From an uncultured Alphaproteobacteria bacterium (GTDB taxonomy: Bacteria > Pseudomonadota > Alphaproteobacteria > RF32 > CAG-239): a DNA stretch of 41,959 bases. Shown here piece by piece: positions 24,458-32,858 of the stretch. The stretch is taken from the NCBI GenBank assembly GCA_944390895.1, contig CALXRQ010000015.1, positions 1-41,959 on the forward strand, in the 5' to 3' direction. The position numbers were made by a program, and so were the translations under genes. The notes under the pieces are model-generated. The model saw only the letters and a program-made list of their open reading frames with translations, had not been told where the DNA came from and did not search any database. Position 1 is the stretch's first letter; each line of letters starts with the position of its first letter.

Positions 24458-24522
24458 CCTGTTGTTGCTAAGAACCGTTTTATATATTAATATACGGACA
24501 GATTGTAAAAGGAAAGAAAAAT

Positions 24523-25245
24523 ATGGCGGAAAGAATTGCTAAGTTTATTGCCCGTTCGGGTGTTTGCTCCCGGCGCAAAGCCGAGGAGCTGATTTTGCAG
24601 AAAAGGGTCAGTGTCAACGGAGAAACGGTGGAAAGTCCGGCTTTCAATGTAACCGGAACCGAAAAGATTCTGCTTGACGGAGAAAGGCTGCCGCAAGTGG
24701 AGCAAACCCGTCTCTGGATATATTACAAGCCGGAAGGACTGGTAACCAGCCATAAAGACGAAAAAGACCGCCCGACGGTTTTCGAGCATCTGCCCGAAGG
24801 TATGCCGCGCGTTATTTCTGTCGGTCGTTTGGATTTGAATTCCGAAGGACTGTTGCTGCTGACCAACAACGGAGAGCTTTCCCGCCGGTTGGAACTGCCG
24901 TCCAACGGTTGGGCTCGGCGCTATAAGGTTCGGGTTCACGGTCCTCTGGATGACAAAAAGCTGAACAGCCTGCAAAACGGCATTGAGGTAGACGGGGTGA
25001 AATACGGTTCAATCAAGGTTGAAGTCGAAACGGTCAAGGGAACCAACGCCTGGCTTTTAGTGACGCTGAGCGAAGGCAAAAACCGCGAGATCCGCAGGGT
25101 AATGAAGGCGATCGGACTGGAGGTCAACCGTCTGATTCGTCTTTCCTACGGTCCTTTCCAGCTTGGCAGCCTGCGCAAGGGCGAAGTGCGGGAGATTCCG
25201 CAAAAAGTTCTGAAAGAGCAGTTGGGAGCCAAGTTTCCGCTATGA
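24523..25245 (+). CDS. rluB: rRNA pseudouridine synthase of the RluB/RsuA family
   Basis: A 240-residue protein. The N-terminal S4 RNA-binding domain (about 1-60) starts with RIAKFIARSGVCSRRKAEEL and has KRVSVNGETVESPAFNV. The catalytic domain has SVGRLDLNSEGLLLLTNNGE, whose Asp is the nucleophile of the G-R-L-D motif, and EGKNREIRRVMKAIGLEV. The family modifies uridine in 23S or 16S rRNA. RluB is favoured by length and the common pairing with rsmD in alphaproteobacteria, but RluE or RsuA specificity is not excluded. It overlaps rsmD by 4 bp (ATGA). Confidence 0.88.
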   Translation: MAERIAKFIARSGVCSRRKAEELILQKRVSVNGETVESPAFNVTGTEKILLDGERLPQVEQTRLWIYYKPEGLVTSHKDEKDRPTVFEHLPEGMPRVISVGRLDLNSEGLLLLTNNGELSRRLELPSNGWARRYKVRVHGPLDDKKLNSLQNGIEVDGVKYGSIKVEVETVKGTNAWLLVTLSEGKNREIRRVMKAIGLEVNRLIRLSYGPFQLGSLRKGEVREIPQKVLKEQLGAKFPL

Positions 25246-25784
25246 GAATAATTTCGGGAACATACCGCGGCAAAAAACTTCTGTCGCCGGCCTCGGAGGC
25301 AGTCCGTCCGACTTCGGACCGGGCGCGGGAAGCCGTTTTTAACATCTTATATTCCAAGTTGTCCGGCGCTTTGGCCGAATACAGTCTGCTGGACGTTTTT
25401 TCCGGCAGCGGAGCTTTTGCTTTGGAAGCCGTTTCCCGCGGAATACAAAAGGTGGGAATGATTGATATTGATACGCGTCCCCTGCTGAAAAACACGGCCC
25501 TTTTCCCCAAAGAAAAAAACAAAATTTCCGTTATGCGGCTTGATGCCTGCAATCTTCCGCCCGCTTCGGAAAAATACGATTTGCTGTTTATGGATGCGCC
25601 CTACAACCAAGGACTAAGCGAACGGGCTTTGCAGCAGCTGCAACTCAAAGGCTGGCTGAAACCGGGAGCCTTGTGTATGGTTGAGCTTGAGCGAGGTGAA
25701 CAGATAATGCTGCCCGACGGTTACGAACAAATTGACGAGCGCCGTTACGGCCTGGCCAAAGTTTTGTTTCTTAAATTGCGCTGA
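25242..25784 (+). CDS. rsmD: 16S rRNA (guanine966-N2)-methyltransferase RsmD
   Basis: A 180-residue SAM-dependent enzyme. MRIISGTYRGKKLLSPA and RPTSDRAREAVFNIL form the family N-terminus, DVFSGSGAFALEAVSRG is the SAM-binding motif I, and FMDAPYNQGL is the D-P-P-Y-like catalytic motif (here D-A-P-Y, as often in RsmD relatives). It starts inside the pseudouridine synthase stop (ATGA), so the two rRNA-modifying enzymes are coupled. It ends one base before the convergent DUF2125 gene. Confidence 0.93.
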   Translation: MRIISGTYRGKKLLSPASEAVRPTSDRAREAVFNILYSKLSGALAEYSLLDVFSGSGAFALEAVSRGIQKVGMIDIDTRPLLKNTALFPKEKNKISVMRLDACNLPPASEKYDLLFMDAPYNQGLSERALQQLQLKGWLKPGALCMVELERGEQIMLPDGYEQIDERRYGLAKVLFLKLR

Positions 25785-26885
25785 TTATTTGTTTTTCCAT
25801 TTTTTCACGGCAATTTTTTCTATCAGCAGCGCGTCTTCCTGAATTGTAATCGGCGAGGTCACGGTAAGATATTTGTCTTCCGGATCGGCTTTGTAAGCCT
25901 TGTTGCTGAGCAGGATTTTCGCCACGAAAACACCTTTGCCGTCCAGCCACTTCTTGTCGTCAAGCTCGTCCAAAAGCTCCAACAGCGCTTTAGATGACGT
26001 GTTCAGGCGTACAATCGGTTTCATATTGTCGTTGAGATATAAATCGCCTCTGGCTACCATAATCAGCGGCAGCCAGTTCAGTGTCATATCCCGGATTTCA
26101 ATGTCTCCGCCGCGAGCCAGCCAGCTGTTCAGCGCCTGCATAAAATTGTCTTCGGCTTTGAATTGTCCGATAACGTCGCTTTCCAAATAAATGCGGTCTA
26201 TATTCTGAGACAAAGGATAATCAAGCAAACCGTTGAGTTTGATGTTTTCGGCTTCCAGATAGATTTTTAAGAACGGAGAATGGTCGCTGATCTGCTGCGG
26301 TGCAATGATTCTCGATGCCAGACTGATTTTGGCAATGTCTGCCCAGCCGCTGATTTTAATGTTTTCCGCCTGCCAGACAATATTGTTGAGCAACTGCCCG
26401 CCGGAAGCTTCAGCGCTGAAATCGTAATTTTCAAACGAAACTTTATGTTCCTGTCCCGAACCTGAGATGACAAGTCCCTGCGGAAACCGGACGCGGAACT
26501 TTCCGGCATTGATAAAGCCGCTGCGGATAACCAGTTCCGGAATTTTTATCGAGAGACCGTTCGTCCCGTCCGGGCTGTAAAACGTCAGGTTTTTGAAACG
26601 AACCAGATCTCCGGGATAGGCGGGATTAAATGCCACTTCGTCATAAGCGGCGTCCCAGCCGGACAGGTTTAATGATTTTATGGTATAGTTTATGCCGTTT
26701 TTAATCTGATGAATGACGGCGCTTCTTTGCAGATATGAATTGATGATAACCGTTCCGCCGATGAAAGCCAGGGCGCCGGCCCCGATCAGCCAGGCATATT
26801 TCTGATACCACTTCGGCTTGAGGGCAGGTTCGGCTTCCCGCAGGGAAAATAAATTGGGCATCTGTTCTGAAATCGGCTCGGTCAC
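25785..26885 (-). CDS. DUF2125-type membrane-anchored periplasmic protein
   Basis: A 366-residue protein. A cytosolic stretch of about 30 residues is followed by one membrane helix at about 32-50 (WLIGAGALAFIGGTVIINS). The rest is a beta-rich periplasmic domain with repeated strand patterns (LVIRSGFINAGKFRVRFPQG and similar), the general look of alphaproteobacterial DUF2125 proteins of unknown role. The start is GTG at 26885 with a weak AAAGG site; ATG at 26861 is an alternative. It lies 5 bp downstream of plsC, so it is likely in the ftsE-ftsX-ydcF-plsC transcript. Confidence 0.7.
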   Translation of the reverse strand: MTEPISEQMPNLFSLREAEPALKPKWYQKYAWLIGAGALAFIGGTVIINSYLQRSAVIHQIKNGINYTIKSLNLSGWDAAYDEVAFNPAYPGDLVRFKNLTFYSPDGTNGLSIKIPELVIRSGFINAGKFRVRFPQGLVISGSGQEHKVSFENYDFSAEASGGQLLNNIVWQAENIKISGWADIAKISLASRIIAPQQISDHSPFLKIYLEAENIKLNGLLDYPLSQNIDRIYLESDVIGQFKAEDNFMQALNSWLARGGDIEIRDMTLNWLPLIMVARGDLYLNDNMKPIVRLNTSSKALLELLDELDDKKWLDGKGVFVAKILLSNKAYKADPEDKYLTVTSPITIQEDALLIEKIAVKKWKNK

Positions 26886-26890
26886 GGCTT

Positions 26891-27652
26891 CTAACCTTTC
26901 TTGTATTTGTCCAGAATGGTTTGGGCGGCGGGATAGTTTTTTACGCTTTCCGCATTAAGTTCGGCACATTTGGCTTCTATGCGGGACTGAAGCTCTTTCA
27001 TAAATTCTTTCTTTTCCAGCCCCAGCGGCAGCGGTTTCATAAATTCGATGATAATTTTGCCCGGATGCCGTAGGAAAGAATTTTTTTCCCAAAACAGGCC
27101 GGTGTTTAAAGCCACCGGAACCACCGGAACATTAAGGTTCTGATACAAAAAGACCAAGCCGGGCTTATATTCGGTCGTCAATCCCGGTTTGGTCCGGGTT
27201 CCTTCGGGAAAAATGATGATGGGCCGTCCCTGTTTCATTCTGTCGCGGGCTTCTTTCAGCAGCTTTTTCAGCGTTGCACCGCCGGCAGCGCGGTCAACCG
27301 CAATCATGCCGTAAAAATGCTGAGCCCAGCCGAAAATGGGGATATACGTAAGCTCTTTTTTCAAAATAAACGTTGCTTTGGTAATGTATGAAGACAGGCA
27401 ATAGGTCTCAAGGGCCGACTGGTGTTTAACCGCGTAAATAACGCCTTCCTGACGGATATTTTCCCGGCCGCGGATTTCAATTTTCAAACCGCAGATTTTG
27501 AGATAAGAACAGCACAGCGGCATCCAGAAGTGATTCCACATCGGAATTGTGGCTTTTCTTGAAAACAGTCCGACGACGGAGCCGAAAACACAGCCGATGC
27601 CCAAGGTTGTATAAAACAGAACGTTAAAAATCAGCGAACGCAGATATATCAT
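26891..27652 (-). CDS. plsC: 1-acyl-sn-glycerol-3-phosphate acyltransferase (PlsC)
   Basis: A 253-residue acyltransferase that makes phosphatidic acid from lysophosphatidic acid at the inner membrane. The N-terminus holds a membrane helix (about 5-27). Motif I reads VKHQSALETY, that is H-x4-E where most families have H-x4-D. Motif III is FPEGTRTKPG, and VPVVPVALNTGLFW follows as motif IV. It sits in a minus-strand block with 4-bp spacing to the ydcF-like gene. The H-x4-E form is known from alphaproteobacterial relatives and is probably functional. Confidence 0.92.
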   Translation of the reverse strand: MIYLRSLIFNVLFYTTLGIGCVFGSVVGLFSRKATIPMWNHFWMPLCCSYLKICGLKIEIRGRENIRQEGVIYAVKHQSALETYCLSSYITKATFILKKELTYIPIFGWAQHFYGMIAVDRAAGGATLKKLLKEARDRMKQGRPIIIFPEGTRTKPGLTTEYKPGLVFLYQNLNVPVVPVALNTGLFWEKNSFLRHPGKIIIEFMKPLPLGLEKKEFMKELQSRIEAKCAELNAESVKNYPAAQTILDKYKKG

Positions 27653-27656
27653 AGGC

Positions 27657-28232
27657 TTATTCCTTTTTGGTTATTCTTCTGGCCAGCCAGACATATAAAA
27701 ATTTATTATATTCCGAAGCAATTAAATAGAAACTTCGCGCACTTTTCCACCATTCTTTTGCCACAAAGTCCGAATAAACCGGATGAACGATGATTTTCAT
27801 GTCCGGGTTTTGAAAATAAAATTCCTCAATGCTGCGCGGCATATGGTAGTTGGAGGTAACCAGCCGGATGGACTTTATGTCGTTTTGTTCCATCCACAGC
27901 TGGGTTTCGATGGCGTTTTCAATGGTGTTGGTTGATTTTCGGTCCAGAAGAATGCCTTTGCGGCGGGTAAAAGTAACGGCCTGTCGTTTGCTGATGGCGT
28001 CAAGGGAAGTGTTTTTTTCCACGCCGGAAATGAACAGCTTGTCGGCCAGTCCCTTGTCCCAGAGCCTGACGGCTTCGCTGATGCGGTTGCGTCCGCCGGT
28101 GAGCACCACGATGGCGTCAGTCTTTGTCGTCTCGTCCGTTTGATAGTCGTTAATTTTGCCGGCGAAGGCCGCAAACCCTGCAAACCAGCCGCATAAAGCC
28201 AAAAATCCGCCGATTGTCAAAAGTTTTTTCAT
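27657..28232 (-). CDS. YdcF/SanA-like DUF218 family protein
   Basis: A 191-residue protein. An N-terminal membrane helix (about 4-25, LLTIGGFLALCGWFAGFAAF) may be a signal anchor, then DAIVVLTGGRNRISEAVRLW (about 39-58) opens the DUF218 fold, followed by LFISGVEKNTSL, RKSTNTIENAIETQLWM (the S-T-x-x-N motif) and LVTSNYHMPRSIEEF (the T-x-x-x-H/Y motif). The family is thought to bind nucleotides or cell-wall precursors, and ElyC and SanA members are linked to envelope synthesis. It is 3 bp from ftsX and in the same block. Confidence 0.85.
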   Translation of the reverse strand: MKKLLTIGGFLALCGWFAGFAAFAGKINDYQTDETTKTDAIVVLTGGRNRISEAVRLWDKGLADKLFISGVEKNTSLDAISKRQAVTFTRRKGILLDRKSTNTIENAIETQLWMEQNDIKSIRLVTSNYHMPRSIEEFYFQNPDMKIIVHPVYSDFVAKEWWKSARSFYLIASEYNKFLYVWLARRITKKE

Positions 28233-28234
28233 TG

Positions 28235-29152
28235 TTACATCATTTTCTGCAAGGTTTTCTTAACGGTATAATAAGCCGTAGTCATGGCAATGAAGGAAGC
28301 CAGCAGCGGCAGACTCAAAATGACGCCCCAGGCCTCGAAAGAAAGCTTGGCTTCGCTGATGATTCCGCCTTCAATCTGCTGTGCCAGGGAGGCAATGCCG
28401 AAAATCGTCGGAATGGCGATGGCCAGACCGATCAGACCGCCTTCCAGAGCCAGAATGGCCGTGCGTTTGGCATACTGCTGCGCCACATACGTGTCTTTGG
28501 CGCCCATCAGGTGCAGAATGCCGATGGTATAGCCGTGCAGTCCCAGACTGGTTTGCGTGGTATAGAATATGGCGCCGGAAGTAATCATGATAACCAGAGC
28601 CAAAATGCACATTGCCAGCATTTTCAGGCCGTCGGCAAACTTAATCAGCTTGTTGAGCCAGAGCTTGTGGTTGTCTATGGAAGCCATCGGCGTCACCTGC
28701 GCCAGCTGCGCCGCCAGCTTGACAAAGTCAACTTCCGCGCCGCGTTTGATTTTCACGTCTATAATCCGCGGCATCGGCAGATCGGTAATGTTAATGCCGT
28801 CTCCGAGCCAGGGCTGAATCAGTTTTTCGAGCTGACCGTCGTTCAGCGGCGTAACTTTTTCAATTTCGGGCAGGCTGCCCAGAAATTCCACGGCCTTTTC
28901 CTGATGCGCCAGCGTTTCGGCCATGGCCTTGTCGCGGTTGACGTGATTTACCGGCATAATCTGCACGGTCAGCGAACCGAGAATGCTTTCGTTCCAGTTT
29001 TGCAGCATGGTATTGATGGAAAGAACGCCCGACAATGTCACGGCAAACAAAAAGACGGCAATGGATATCATAATCTGCAAAAACAGACTGGTGCTGTCGC
29101 CTTTCAGCGGCAGTTCCTCATGGCGGGATATAAAGGTTTTCTGGTTAGACAT
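28235..29152 (-). CDS. ftsX: Cell division protein FtsX
   Basis: A 305-residue membrane protein with the FtsX plan: membrane helix 1 at about 25-46, a periplasmic domain at about 50-175, then helices 2-4 at about 177-197, 232-255 and 273-295. LHLMGAKDTYVAQQYAKR in the loop after helix 2 is the typical cytosolic FtsE-contact region. FtsX with FtsE controls peptidoglycan hydrolase activity at the septum. The start overlaps the end of ftsE by 8 bp (ATGTCTAA). The neighbouring M23 peptidase could be a target, but it is in another operon. Confidence 0.93.
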   Translation of the reverse strand: MSNQKTFISRHEELPLKGDSTSLFLQIMISIAVFLFAVTLSGVLSINTMLQNWNESILGSLTVQIMPVNHVNRDKAMAETLAHQEKAVEFLGSLPEIEKVTPLNDGQLEKLIQPWLGDGINITDLPMPRIIDVKIKRGAEVDFVKLAAQLAQVTPMASIDNHKLWLNKLIKFADGLKMLAMCILALVIMITSGAIFYTTQTSLGLHGYTIGILHLMGAKDTYVAQQYAKRTAILALEGGLIGLAIAIPTIFGIASLAQQIEGGIISEAKLSFEAWGVILSLPLLASFIAMTTAYYTVKKTLQKMM

Positions 29153-29870
29153 GGCACCCCCTCATTCCGGAAGCGTCGCAGGGGCCGAAAATTTTGAGTC
29201 CTCTGTTCTGCAGGTGCAGCCGCGGAAACGCAAAGTCGGTAATCAGCTTTTCGCTGTGGGTTGCAATCACCACCGTGGTTCCGAGTTTGTTCAGCTCGAC
29301 GAAGAGTTTCATCAGTTTCGGGGCAATGTCGTTGTCAACGTTGCCGGTCGGCTCGTCCGCAAGCAACAGGTCCGGGCGGTTGATGACGGCGCGGGCAATG
29401 GCGATTCTCTGTTTTTCACCGCCGGACAGCGTTGAAGCCGCGGCCTGAATATGTTTGTCGAGCTCAACCCATTGCAGAATTTCCAGAACTCTTTTGCGCA
29501 CTTCGCGTTCGTCCATGCCGCAGACCCGGAGCGGCAGGGCGACGTTGTCAAAGGCGGACAAGTGGTCGATTAGGCGGAAATCCTGAAACACGACGCCGAT
29601 CTTGCGGCGCAGCATGGCCAGAGAATCCCGGTTGGTAAAATTCACGTTTTTACCGAACACGCTGACGATTCCCCGGCTGGGCTTCTGAGCCAGATACATC
29701 ATGGAAAGCAAAGATGTTTTGCCGGCACCGCTTTTTCCAGTCAGAAAGTGAAAAGACCCTTTTTTCAAAGAGAGCTTGATGTCGCTGAGAATTTCCGGTC
29801 CCTGTCCGTAGCGGATGCCGACGTTTTGCATCTCGATAATTGAATTTTGGCTATTGTCGACGTTTAACAA
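29145..29870 (-). CDS. ftsE: Cell division ATP-binding protein FtsE
   Basis: An ABC ATPase of about 241 residues. Walker A is GKSGAGKTS, the Q-loop is VVFQDFRLIDHLSAFDNVAL, the signature is LSGGEKQRIAIARA, Walker B is LLLADEPTGNVD and the H-loop is VVIATHS. The start is uncertain. A TTG at 29870 has a good AGGAG site nine bases upstream, while a TTG further up (29924) would lie before a possible -10 (TATTAT) on the minus strand. An ATG at 29831 is too far inside, since the first strand IIEMQNVGIRYG begins before it. It is the first gene of the ftsE-ftsX-ydcF-plsC-DUF2125 block and is divergent from the zinc-ribbon gene. Confidence 0.93.
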   Translation of the reverse strand: MLNVDNSQNSIIEMQNVGIRYGQGPEILSDIKLSLKKGSFHFLTGKSGAGKTSLLSMMYLAQKPSRGIVSVFGKNVNFTNRDSLAMLRRKIGVVFQDFRLIDHLSAFDNVALPLRVCGMDEREVRKRVLEILQWVELDKHIQAAASTLSGGEKQRIAIARAVINRPDLLLADEPTGNVDNDIAPKLMKLFVELNKLGTTVVIATHSEKLITDFAFPRLHLQNRGLKIFGPCDASGMRGCHV

Positions 29871-30013
29871 CTGCGTTTGCTCCTGTTTCAAATTTCTGTC
29901 CCGTATAATAAAGGATGAGAACAAATAGGTCTACCAAATATTTCATTTAATAAAATGGTTTTTTTCTTTGCTTAAATCTGTTTTCTGCCTATATTGCTAT
30001 ACAAGAGGTAATA

Positions 30014-30892
30014 ATGCAGATATATTGTCCTAAATGCAAAACCGGTTATGAGATTGAGGCCGATGTCGTTCCAGAAAAGGGACGTCGTCTGCGTTGCGCC
30101 GTCTGCGGAAAAGTATTTAAATGTATGCCCGAAGACCTGATTGACGGTTCCAAACTGCGCACGGCCGAGTTTACCGAAGAGGAGAAGCTGCGTTTGGACG
30201 AAGCCGGTCATCTGCGGGACGAAGATGCCGAAGGAACAGCCGATGAGCCTGCCACCGACGGAGAAGAGACCGCGGAGGATGATCTGCCCGGCAAGAGCCT
30301 GGAAGAGCTGGAAGAAGAGGCGCGCGAGGCCGATTCTGAAGACGTTAAGGATATCTTCAAGCGTCTTTCTGAAGAAACCGAAGCTTTGTTTAAGGCCGAA
30401 AGCGAAGAAAAACCGGCTCAAAAAGCCTGGAAAGGCGTCATCAAAAATTTGGGTTTGAAAAATCCCCGCAACTACAAATATTACTACTTTGCACTGTTGG
30501 TTTTTGTGCTGCTCGGCGCTTATTATGCGCGTTATGAAATTGTCCGCGCCTTTCCGAGCATGGAGCCGATATATACGGTGCTGGGCATCAAGTCTCGCGT
30601 CACCGGCGAAGGTCTGGAGTTTCAAAACGTTACCCGGCGCGAATATGAGGAAGACGCGGTTCGTTATTTGGAAATCAAAGGCTTTATTGTCAATAAAACC
30701 AAACGCACGCTGGATATTCCGACGATTTATGCCGAGCTTTTGGATAAAGACGCCAAGCTGATTCAAACGCAGAAAGCAACTTCGGTTATTCCGATTATCA
30801 CCGCGGACGGCAGGGTCGCTTTCAGCTTTGTCGTTGACCGTCCCTCAAAACTGACCAAGTATATTTATCTGACTTTCAGCGATGAAAAGTAG
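30014..30892 (+). CDS. MJ0042-type zinc-ribbon membrane protein
   Basis: A 292-residue protein. The N-terminal zinc ribbon has C5-x2-C8 and C28-x2-C31 (IYCPKCKTGYEIE, RRLRCAVCGKVFKC), then an acidic low-complexity stretch (about 45-125, rich in E and D), one membrane helix at about 158-176 (YYFALLVFVLLGAYYA) and a C-terminal beta domain (about 195-290). This layout is common next to ftsE in alphaproteobacteria, and its function is not established. The gene is divergent from ftsE. Its 3' end overlaps the convergent ankyrin gene by 17 bp. Confidence 0.82.
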   Translation: MQIYCPKCKTGYEIEADVVPEKGRRLRCAVCGKVFKCMPEDLIDGSKLRTAEFTEEEKLRLDEAGHLRDEDAEGTADEPATDGEETAEDDLPGKSLEELEEEAREADSEDVKDIFKRLSEETEALFKAESEEKPAQKAWKGVIKNLGLKNPRNYKYYYFALLVFVLLGAYYARYEIVRAFPSMEPIYTVLGIKSRVTGEGLEFQNVTRREYEEDAVRYLEIKGFIVNKTKRTLDIPTIYAELLDKDAKLIQTQKATSVIPIITADGRVAFSFVVDRPSKLTKYIYLTFSDEK

Positions 30893-31919
30893 TTCGTCTG
30901 GGTCTCCTTTGTGCGACGTATGTTTTTTCTCCGTCGTTTGAAACATCAGCGGAAGGCCGGACAGCCTCGTGTTGCTGTTCGCCGTTGCCGGCGTCTGTAG
31001 TTTCGGCGTTTATTTCAATTGAAGCACTGATTTCCTTAAATTCATTGTAGAGCTGGCCTTTGTTGTTGCGTATGGACGTGTCCGCGCCGGCCGCTTTCAA
31101 AAGTTCGATTGCCTGATTGTTGCCGGAAAAGTAAGCCCAGAACAGCGCCGTATTTCCGCTGTTGTCGCGGATATTTGGATTTGCGCCCCGCGCCAGAAGC
31201 AGTTTCAGCGGTTCGCTGCTGCCGTCTTGGGGAGCCATGGCTGCGGTCATCAGCGGTGTCGATCCGCTGACGGCCTGGTTAACGTCGGCGCCGTTGTCAA
31301 TCAAAAGGTTTAATATTTCCATGAGGTTTGAATCGATTTGCCGCCGCATTGCGCCAAAACCATCGTCGAGCTGCCGTTCAATCTGCTTTTTCTCCGCATC
31401 GGAAACTTCCGCGCAGGGTTTGCAGTCGCCGTCAATGCAGCAGTTCCCTTCCTTCGCATTGCTCATCATACCGGAGAACATTCCGCCGAAAGCTTGCATT
31501 ATCTGCAATCGAACCGGCAGCGCCAGAGCCGCGGTAAGCGGCGTTTGTCCGCAGGCTTCCATATTTACGTCGGCACCGGCTTCAATTAACGTTTTTACCT
31601 TTTCTGACGCATGGGAATTCTGGCTGGAAGCAACATCGGGGTTGGCCAGGCTTTGGATTGCGGTGTTGAGCATGCTGCCGCAGTCGTAGTCTTTGTTGAC
31701 GTCGTGTCCTTCCGCCAAAAGTTTTTTTATGTCTTCGGCGGAACCGGATATGATTGTGTCTTTGATTTTTTGGTTCTTTTCATTCTCCTCAAAATCGTAG
31801 ACTTTCACCTGAACCGGTTCGCCGTTGACGGTCGCCTGAATGTCTAAATCCGTTTCCTGTGCCTGAATATTGCCGCAAAAGAGCGCGGCGGCGGTGCAAA
31901 AAGGCAAAAATTTTTTCAT
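30876..31919 (-). CDS. Secreted ankyrin-repeat protein
   Basis: A 347-residue protein with a signal peptide (about 1-20, MKKFLPFCTAAALFCGNIQA, cut after AQA-like sequence). At least four ankyrin repeats are visible: IKKLLAEGHDVNKD at about 64-77, VKTLIEAGADVNMEACGQTP at about 108-127, LNLLIDNGADVNQAVSGSTP at about 204-223, and LKLLLARGANPNIRDNSGNT followed by IELLKAAGADTSIRNNKGQL. A Cys-rich insert (NCCIDGDCKPCAEVSDAEKK, about 158-177) interrupts the repeats and could bind metal or form disulfides. The tail is polar and basic. It probably acts in the periplasm by protein binding; the partner is unknown. Confidence 0.78.
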   Translation of the reverse strand: MKKFLPFCTAAALFCGNIQAQETDLDIQATVNGEPVQVKVYDFEENEKNQKIKDTIISGSAEDIKKLLAEGHDVNKDYDCGSMLNTAIQSLANPDVASSQNSHASEKVKTLIEAGADVNMEACGQTPLTAALALPVRLQIMQAFGGMFSGMMSNAKEGNCCIDGDCKPCAEVSDAEKKQIERQLDDGFGAMRRQIDSNLMEILNLLIDNGADVNQAVSGSTPLMTAAMAPQDGSSEPLKLLLARGANPNIRDNSGNTALFWAYFSGNNQAIELLKAAGADTSIRNNKGQLYNEFKEISASIEINAETTDAGNGEQQHEAVRPSADVSNDGEKTYVAQRRPRRTTFHR

Positions 31920-32027
31920 AATAAAGCTCCGTGCTGTTGTAACAGCATCCAGATTAAAACCTTATGGTTAATAAAAATATAAGTCAGACAGAGGCTTATC
32001 ATATTTGTTATCATCTTTTTATTATTT

Positions 32028-32044
32028 TTGGCACGCTTCTTGCA
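32028..32044 (+). promoter_or_regulatory. Sigma-54 (-24/-12) promoter of the flagellar operon
   Basis: TTGGCACGCTTCTTGCA contains the complete TGGCAC-N5-TTGCA consensus, with GG at 32030-32031 and GC at 32042-32043, twelve bases apart. A start about 12 bases after the GC would give a 39-base leader before flgF. Flagellar rod and ring genes in alphaproteobacteria such as Caulobacter use this sigma factor with an activator; no activator site was identified here. Confidence 0.88.
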
Positions 32045-32093
32045 TTAACGTTTTGTAAAGAATTTAATTATCCAAACTATTGGGGAGAATATA

Positions 32094-32837
32094 ATGGATA
32101 ATACCAAATATATAGCCTTGTCGCGTCAGATGGCGCTGTGGAAGCAGATGGACTTTGTTTCCAACAACATGGCTAATATGAATACGGCCGGTTACAAGCA
32201 GGACGAGGCGGTTTTCAGCTCTTATCTGGTGCGCACGACCAACGGCCGCGAGCTGGCCAAAGATCCGGTTTATTTCACACAGGATTATGCTACGTTCAAG
32301 GACTTTACCGAGGGTATGATTGCCGAAACCGGAAACACCTTTGACGTCGCCATCAAGGGCGAAGGTTTTTTTGCGGTTCAGACCGACGCCGGTGAGCGTT
32401 ATACACGCAAAGGTCAGTTTACCCTGAATGCGGACGGCCAGTTGGTAACCAATGAAGGCTATACGGTTTTGTCCGAAAACAACGAACCTTTTTTCATTGC
32501 GCCGGGCGAACGGGAAGTGACCATTGCCGAAAACGGCGAGGTTTCGACCGAAAACGGCAATCTCGGCCGTTTGAAACTGGTAACTTTTGCCGACAATCAG
32601 AAACTTTTGAAAGTCGCCGGCACCATGTTTGAAAACACGGCCGGCAACGACATGCTGATCGGCGCCGCGGATGCCCGGATTTTGCAGGGATCCGTAGAAA
32701 AATCAAACGTAAATGCAATCGCGGAAATGACCAAAATGGTCAACCTGCAGCGCTCTTACGAAATGGTGCAGCAGATGATAGACGAAGAACACGACCGCGT
32801 ATCCAACACAATCAGTGCTTTTGCCCAAATGGCATAA
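32094..32837 (+). CDS. flgF: Flagellar basal-body rod protein FlgF
   Basis: A 247-residue protein of the flagellar rod/hook family. The N-terminus KYIALSRQMALWKQMDFVSN with NNMANMNTAGYKQDEAVF is the conserved axial start, GNTFDVAIKGEGFFAVQT begins the middle domain, and the C-terminus NVNAIAEMTKMVNLQRSYEMVQ is the shared rod-family end. It forms part of the proximal rod through the periplasm. First gene of the operon, under the sigma-54 promoter, with a strong GGGGAGAA ribosome site. flgF rather than flgG is chosen from length, position and the less conserved N-terminus. Confidence 0.9.
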   Translation: MDNTKYIALSRQMALWKQMDFVSNNMANMNTAGYKQDEAVFSSYLVRTTNGRELAKDPVYFTQDYATFKDFTEGMIAETGNTFDVAIKGEGFFAVQTDAGERYTRKGQFTLNADGQLVTNEGYTVLSENNEPFFIAPGEREVTIAENGEVSTENGNLGRLKLVTFADNQKLLKVAGTMFENTAGNDMLIGAADARILQGSVEKSNVNAIAEMTKMVNLQRSYEMVQQMIDEEHDRVSNTISAFAQMA

Positions 32838-32858
32838 ATTTTATAGGGGAATAAAATT

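Noticed and set aside
28214-29197. Long open frame (327 codons) opposite ftsX
   Set aside because: The minus-strand ftsX is well conserved, and this frame has repetitive Gln/His/Arg-rich sequence typical of an antisense shadow.
29831-29924. Alternative FtsE starts (TTG 29924, ATG 29831)
   Set aside because: The first lies upstream of a possible -10 and gives an atypical N-terminus. The second removes the first beta strand. TTG 29870 with AGGAG fits better, though not decisively.
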